NCBI RefSeq assembly: GCF_007097385.1
Contig: NZ_VJZS01000028.1
Location: forward strand, 1 to 49,332
Origin: Flavobacterium sp. ZT3R18
GTDB taxonomy: Bacteria; Bacteroidota; Bacteroidia; Flavobacteriales; Flavobacteriaceae
DNA length: 49,332 bases
Direction of reading: 5' to 3'
Under the pieces are notes generated by a model. It saw nothing but the letters and a program-made list of their open reading frames with translations, searched no databases and had not been told where the DNA came from. Both the position numbers and the translations under genes were made by a program. Positions 44,625-49,332 of this stretch are shown here, in pieces (positions within the stretch are counted from its first letter, which is position 1; each line of letters opens with the position of its first letter).

Positions 44625-46550
44625 TTACATCGAAGTAATAATAAATTCACTTCTTCTGTTCGCTTGATGTTCCTCTTCGGTACATTTTACGTCATCAGCA
44701 CATTGATTCACTAATTGTGTTTCGCCATATCCTTTACCCGTTAATCTGTCGGCGGCTATTCCGTTTTTAACTAGCCATGCAACAGTTGCTTTAGCTCTTC
44801 TATCCGAAAGTTTTTCATTATAAGCATGAGTCTGTCTGCTATCTGTATGCGAACGTACATCAATTTTCATCTCTGGATTTTGTTTCATCGCATCTAATAT
44901 TTTCTCTAACTCAAAGGCGGCTTCTTTTCTAACAAATGATTTATCCAGATCAAAGTAAATCATTTTTATACCAAAACATTTTGCTAAATCATCTCCAACA
45001 ACCACTTTGCATATTGATTTTGTCAAGGCTACTGTTAAATCTGTTTTATCGATAATTGTTGGTACTTCTTTAGTTTCATAATCTTGTCTTGTAGCTCTAA
45101 CATAGTATTTTTTGCCGCAATTTACTTGAAAATTATACTTTCCGTCTGCTCCTGTTACTACTTCGCCTATTATTTGAAATTGATCATCCAATAAATTTAC
45201 TGTCGAGTTCCCTAGTACAACATTAGTTTCAGCATCTACAATAGCTCCAGATAAAACTTGCTCACAAACTAATCTTCTAGTTTCCGAAAAACGGTAAATA
45301 TCATCATAACCAATCCCTCCTTCTCTATTCGAGGAGAAAAAACCAGTTCTGTTTTTACTATCCAATAAAAAAGCAAAATCATCCTGTTTTGTATTTACGG
45401 GAGCTCCAATATTTTGTACTTCTCCAAAAGTCGAATCACTTTTAATAGTCGAAACAAAAATATCGAGTCCTCCTAATCCTGGTCGTCCGTCACTGGCAAA
45501 ATACAACTCGTTATCTCCTGATATAAAAGGAAAAGTTTCTCTTCCTTCGGTATTTATAGTTGCTCCCAGGTTTTCTGGTTTTCCAAAACCACCATCACTA
45601 TTAATGGTTACACTATACAAATCAGATTGCCCTAAAGTTCCCGGCATATCTGAAGCAAAATACAATTTTTTTTCATCTACACTTAATGCTGGATGTGCCA
45701 CGCTGTATTGATCATTGTTAAATGGTAATTCGATAATATTTGTCCATTTTCCATCTTCAAAGCTCGCTCTATACAATTTCAATAAGGTAATTCTTTTGTC
45801 ATCCTTGCCTTTTGAACCATTCAAAAAATTGTTTCTGGTAAAATACATCGTTGTTCCGTCTTTGGTAAAAACAGGAGTCGATTCATTAAACTTTGAATTG
45901 ATCTTTCTTTCAAATCGTTCAGGAGTTCCAACACTTCCATCGGCTTTTAATTCTACCGCATAAAGATTTGTAAAAGATCTATTGGTCCACTTGAATTTTA
46001 CTCTGGCAATCCCACCCGTATCTCGAGCTGAAGCAAATACTAACTTATTATCTAAAAAAGAACTTCCATAATCCGAATATTTTGAATTAATTCCTGCATC
46101 GGCTATTTCAAATCGCCCCGAATTGATTTTTATTTGTTCCAAATAATTTTTATTCTTTTCAAATAATAATCCTCTTTTATCCGTACTTGCTTTTTTATTG
46201 AATTGCTCGAGCATTTTATCTGCTTTTGCATAATCGCCTGTTGATTTTAGCGTTTGAGCATATCGGTAATAATATTCTAAATCCTGTTGTTCATTCATAG
46301 CAAAAAGAGCCTCGTACCACTTTAGTGCCTTGGCTAACTCTCCATTAAAATAATAAGCGTTACCCAGTCTTTGGAACATTTTTTCATCTTTATACCCTTT
46401 CTCTGCCACCTTTTCGTAGGTAGCAATTGCATCGATATAAGCATATTTATTGTATTTTTTATCGGCGTTAGCGATACTACCGGTTTGTGCAATTCCCTTG
46501 AAAACAAATAGCACTAAAAAAACGGCATAAACTAAATTTTTAATTTTCAT
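44625..46550 (-). CDS. OmpA-family protein with TPR and PD40 repeats
   Basis: 641 residues. Signal peptide (LVYAVFLVLFVFKGIAQ), TPR-like helices (about 25-110), a WD40-like PD40 beta propeller (about 160-420, with repeated YFASD and FASDG elements), a carboxypeptidase-regulatory-like beta domain (about 440-505, GAIVDAETNVVLGNSTVNLL), and a C-terminal OmpA peptidoglycan-binding domain (YFDLDKSFVRKEA, DVRSHTDSRQTHAYNEKLSDRRA). Typical third member of Bacteroidetes adhesin-PorP-OmpA operons; the protein probably anchors the PorP/adhesin complex to peptidoglycan in the periplasm. It starts 2 bp after the porP-like stop. Confidence 0.93.
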   Translation of the reverse strand: MKIKNLVYAVFLVLFVFKGIAQTGSIANADKKYNKYAYIDAIATYEKVAEKGYKDEKMFQRLGNAYYFNGELAKALKWYEALFAMNEQQDLEYYYRYAQTLKSTGDYAKADKMLEQFNKKASTDKRGLLFEKNKNYLEQIKINSGRFEIADAGINSKYSDYGSSFLDNKLVFASARDTGGIARVKFKWTNRSFTNLYAVELKADGSVGTPERFERKINSKFNESTPVFTKDGTTMYFTRNNFLNGSKGKDDKRITLLKLYRASFEDGKWTNIIELPFNNDQYSVAHPALSVDEKKLYFASDMPGTLGQSDLYSVTINSDGGFGKPENLGATINTEGRETFPFISGDNELYFASDGRPGLGGLDIFVSTIKSDSTFGEVQNIGAPVNTKQDDFAFLLDSKNRTGFFSSNREGGIGYDDIYRFSETRRLVCEQVLSGAIVDAETNVVLGNSTVNLLDDQFQIIGEVVTGADGKYNFQVNCGKKYYVRATRQDYETKEVPTIIDKTDLTVALTKSICKVVVGDDLAKCFGIKMIYFDLDKSFVRKEAAFELEKILDAMKQNPEMKIDVRSHTDSRQTHAYNEKLSDRRAKATVAWLVKNGIAADRLTGKGYGETQLVNQCADDVKCTEEEHQANRRSEFIITSM

Positions 46551-46552
46551 AA

Positions 46553-47458
46553 TTAGAAGAATCTAGGTGAAGTTATTCGGCTGTAATCATTAAACAATTC
46601 AAAACGCAGGAATATTTCATGAGATCCTGAGTTGTATTTTTTTAAATTGGTTGTTTCTCGATCATACCCGTAACCAAGATATAAGCCATCGGTAATTTGA
46701 AATCCAACCATAGCACTCAAGGCAGCACTCCATCTATAGGCAACACCAACCACAAATTTGTCGTTAAACATAAAATTCGCAGAAAGATCTACTTGCAAAG
46801 GCGAACCTTCGACTAATTTGGTCAATACTGCTGGTTTGAATTTTATATCTTGATTTAAATCAAAAACATAACCAGCAATCAAATAATAGTTTATTTTTTC
46901 TTTAAATATCGCAACTTCATTTGCATTATACCGGTTGGTTTCGAGGAAATTTGGTATCGACAAACCAACATAGGCTTTATCAGAATGCCAATAAACCCCC
47001 GCCCCGATGTTAGGCGAAAATTTGCTATTTAAATTTTGAAACTGAGTGTCGCCTTGATGCTCCATACTTAATTTATTAACATCTAGGTTAAACAAATTTG
47101 CCGTTGCCTTCATACCAAACGAAATTTTAGAAGTCTCCGAAGTTGACAAAGAATAAGACAAATCTGCCGAAAAAGTGTTTTCAGTCGTAGGCCCAATTTT
47201 ATCATTAACCAGCGAAACTCCCAATCCTAAATTACTATTATTTAAAGGTGTGTTTAATGAAAAACTACTGGTCTCTGGAGCTCCATCCAGTCCAACCCAT
47301 TGAGTACGGTAAAGTCCAAAAATATTCATGGCACTTCTTGAACCGGCATAAGCAGGATTAATATTGATGGTATTGTACATGTATTGTGTAAACTGCGCAT
47401 CTTGCTGTGCAAAACTCGCAACAGAAAAAAACATAAAAACTAAAACTAATTTTCTCAT
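46553..47458 (-). CDS. PorP/SprF family type IX secretion membrane protein
   Basis: 301 residues. Signal peptide ending SVASFAQQ, then the family signature DAQFTQYMYNTININPAYAGSR and YRTQWVGLDGAPETSSFSLN, followed by amphipathic strands of an outer-membrane barrel, ending in Arg-Phe-Phe. PorP/SprF proteins help a cognate CHU_C-tagged adhesin reach and stay on the cell surface through the type IX secretion system. It lies 62 bp after the adhesin gene and is likely dedicated to it. Confidence 0.93.
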   Translation of the reverse strand: MRKLVLVFMFFSVASFAQQDAQFTQYMYNTININPAYAGSRSAMNIFGLYRTQWVGLDGAPETSSFSLNTPLNNSNLGLGVSLVNDKIGPTTENTFSADLSYSLSTSETSKISFGMKATANLFNLDVNKLSMEHQGDTQFQNLNSKFSPNIGAGVYWHSDKAYVGLSIPNFLETNRYNANEVAIFKEKINYYLIAGYVFDLNQDIKFKPAVLTKLVEGSPLQVDLSANFMFNDKFVVGVAYRWSAALSAMVGFQITDGLYLGYGYDRETTNLKKYNSGSHEIFLRFELFNDYSRITSPRFF

Positions 47459-47520
47459 TTATTTTACTTTTAAGAATGGCTTAGCATAAAAACTAAGCCA
47501 TTTAAATTTGTTTTGATTAA

Positions 47521-49332
47521 TTACTTACTGAGGTATAAATACCCAGCCTGCTGATGCGCATTGGATTCACCATCTTTATATTTCAGAACATAATAATAGG
47601 TTCCTTCCGGTAATCCATCAGCGTCCTTAACCGTTACACGACCTTCAGAGAATCCTTTAAATACTACATCATCATTATTATAATGCTCGCGTTCGAATAC
47701 TAAAACTCCCCAACGATTATAAATTTCAACGGTATTATCAGGGTAACATTCTAGTCCTTGAATATAGAATCGTTCATTCTCCTTATCGCCATTCGGAGAA
47801 ATAGCATTGAATACTTTTATAACACATCCCGAAATTGGCAATACCGTTGGACTGTCATCCACCACACTACTATTGTCTGACTTGTCTTTTACTACACTAT
47901 TGTCAGGACTTGTTCCATAAACTTCGGCCTGATTCGAAATACTTCCTAAATTAATATCAGCTTGTACTATAGAATAAATCCCTGTAAATGAAGTTGTATC
48001 CTCTTGTCCTACGGCTAAATTTATTGGACCTCCAGTCATGGTAACTCCTGTTAAAGGATCTACTATGAACACATTGGTCAAAGCTACATTTCCTGTATTG
48101 GTCACTGCAAAATTATAGGTAATGGTTTCCCCAACTTTAGCATAACCATCTCCATTTTCGTCATTGAAATGAGCTGTTTTCACTAAGGCAATGCTTGGTG
48201 TTGCTACGAATATGGTCACCGTTGCCGAACTACAATTCGAAGGATTTGTTTTTTCACAAATGCTATACGTTAAAGTATAAGTTCCTCCTGGTGTGTTAGC
48301 TGGAACACTTACTGTTCCTGTAGCCATATCAATTAGCGGAACTAATGCTCCTGGTGTTTTTGGAACTGCTGGTATTGCAACTGTTAAGTTCACTAATCCG
48401 ATAACCACTGGCGTACCATTTAAAGTGTCTGGATTCGTTGGATTACCGACTAATACGTTACCAGCGTTTGGTGTTCCCGTTGTTCCGTTTCCGCTTGGAA
48501 TGGTATCGTCTTTAGCAGTGATTGATGGTACTACAACTATTACTGTTGCTTTCGCTTCTTTGTCTGCAGCTGTTGGATCGTTTTGATCTCCAACTACAGT
48601 TACCCTATTTTCATAGTTTCCAGAAGCATTTACTTTTGCAAATACATCCAAACTTACTTCTGATCCATTAGCTAAATTACCAATTGTCCAAGTTGGGTTA
48701 GCCCAAGCTCCTGTTGCCGTTGCTCCACTTACATAAGCATATCCTGTTGGAATATTTTCTGTAACCTTCACATTTGTAGCGTCGCTTGGTCCGTTGTTTT
48801 TTACCTTAATTGTAAATTTAACAGTATCTCCCACTTTTGGATTCGCAACATCAACCACTTTGGTGATTACTAAATCCGATTGAGCAACTGGTGTAGTTCC
48901 TTTTTCGTCTTTATCATTTCCAGGGATTGGATCTTCTTCTGTTCCTGTTACAGTTACTTTATTCAAATAATCGCCTGTTGCTTTTACTTTAGCCACTACG
49001 GTTAAAGTTGCCTCAGCTGCATTGGCTAAGTTTCCGATGCTCCATGTTGGTGCAGTGTAGGTTCCTGTTGCCGATGTAGCACTTACCAAAGTATATCCTG
49101 TTGGCAAGGCTTCATTAACATTTACATTCGTAGCATCATTTGGTCCGTTGTTTTTTACTTTAATGGTAAAGGTTACATTATCGCCCACTTTTGGGGTTGC
49201 ATTGTCAACAACTTTGTTGATTACCAAATCTGCCTTAGGTTCCACCGTTACTGTGGCTGTGGCTGTATCACAATTCGGCGGTGTCGCTCCTACTTCACAT
49301 AATTGGTAGGTAATATTATAGGTTCCTGAGAT
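47521..49332 (-). CDS. Large surface protein with DUF11 repeats and T9SS type B (CHU_C) sorting domain, 5' part beyond the window
   Basis: The frame is open to the right edge, so the start is missing; 603 codons are visible. Two DUF11-type domains (PKVGDNVTFTIKVKNNGPND and a near repeat starting PKVGDTVKF) are followed by Ig-like segments with TYTLTYSICEK, another conserved-repeat domain (NEDGDGYAKVGETITYNF-like, near 48150), and the C-terminal gliding-motility type domain: FNAISPNGDKENERF, VEIYNRWGVLVFE, GTYYYVLKYKDG and the terminal QQAGYLYLSK. It is the likely cargo for the PorP/SprF protein encoded downstream. Confidence 0.93.
   Translation of the reverse strand: MSGTYNITYQLCEVGATPPNCDTATATVTVEPKADLVINKVVDNATPKVGDNVTFTIKVKNNGPNDATNVNVNEALPTGYTLVSATSATGTYTAPTWSIGNLANAAEATLTVVAKVKATGDYLNKVTVTGTEEDPIPGNDKDEKGTTPVAQSDLVITKVVDVANPKVGDTVKFTIKVKNNGPSDATNVKVTENIPTGYAYVSGATATGAWANPTWTIGNLANGSEVSLDVFAKVNASGNYENRVTVVGDQNDPTAADKEAKATVIVVVPSITAKDDTIPSGNGTTGTPNAGNVLVGNPTNPDTLNGTPVVIGLVNLTVAIPAVPKTPGALVPLIDMATGTVSVPANTPGGTYTLTYSICEKTNPSNCSSATVTIFVATPSIALVKTAHFNDENGDGYAKVGETITYNFAVTNTGNVALTNVFIVDPLTGVTMTGGPINLAVGQEDTTSFTGIYSIVQADINLGSISNQAEVYGTSPDNSVVKDKSDNSSVVDDSPTVLPISGCVIKVFNAISPNGDKENERFYIQGLECYPDNTVEIYNRWGVLVFEREHYNNDDVVFKGFSEGRVTVKDADGLPEGTYYYVLKYKDGESNAHQQAGYLYLSK

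Noticed and set aside
47860..47915. ACTACAC-like sequences in the CHU_C protein gene
   Set aside because: They are half-sites within a coding region and lack the partner arm and the N20 spacing.

Overview
The window is AT-rich, and every envelope gene I recognise is of Bacteroidetes type: a T9SS type B sorting domain (CHU_C), a PorP/SprF protein and UpxY antiterminators. Leaders are mostly without Shine-Dalgarno sequences. The best guess is a member of the Flavobacteriia, Flavobacterium-like. No rRNA, tRNA or CRISPR array was seen.

Region 1 (1-26396) is a non-ribosomal peptide (NRPS) locus made of two operons, both on the minus strand. Each operon is headed by the same control cassette: a PAS-LuxR regulator on the plus strand, a divergent LuxI/FeeM-like GNAT acyltransferase, and an UpxY/NusG-like antiterminator. 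Cassette 1 (4140-6666) precedes a TubC-C-A-T-C... NRPS that runs off the left edge. Cassette 2 (23923-26396) precedes a C-A-T-C-A-T-C-A-T NRPS and then a TubC-C-A-T-C-A-T NRPS. My reading of the adenylation codes gives Lys-like, unassigned, Ala-like | Ala-like, Leu | Ser. No thioesterase or epimerase domain is visible in the window. A ThiF/MccB-like E1 gene sits between the operons.

The most striking signal in region 1 is an 18-bp palindrome (consensus ACTAC[A/C]C-N4-G[T/G]GTAGT). One copy lies 53 bp from the first possible codon of each luxI-like gene. A pair of copies with 38-bp centre spacing lies upstream of each antiterminator, and a degenerate pair with the same geometry lies upstream of thiF. 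Between these boxes and the antiterminator, both operons have a leader able to form a conserved two-stem hairpin, and a strong intrinsic terminator lies between the two NRPS genes of operon 2. Together this suggests an acyl-signal circuit that switches on the NRPS operons, with UpxY carrying RNA polymerase through the terminator. Function is inferred; the geometry is read directly from the sequence.

Region 2 (26496-27605) is an IS scar: a frameshifted IS1595-type element abutting the 3' remnant of an IS630-type transposase. Region 3 (27617-30435) is a likely operon of an unknown protein, a multi-pass membrane protein, a histidine kinase and a NarL/LuxR response regulator. Region 4 (30436-34286) is a divergent set of unknown small, membrane and exported proteins behind a repeat-rich intergenic region. 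A decayed hipA follows (34495-35193).

Region 5 (35538-43468) is a four-gene minus-strand operon: amidohydrolase, berberine-bridge-like FAD oxidase with an extra N-terminal domain, ThDP-dependent decarboxylase/synthase-like enzyme, and flavin amine oxidase. It ends in a strong terminator and looks like an uncharacterised oxidative or biosynthetic pathway. Region 6 (43844-49332) holds a 2H phosphoesterase (2'-5' RNA ligase-like) and an envelope operon of CHU_C adhesin, PorP/SprF and OmpA/TPR/PD40 protein; the adhesin runs off the right edge.
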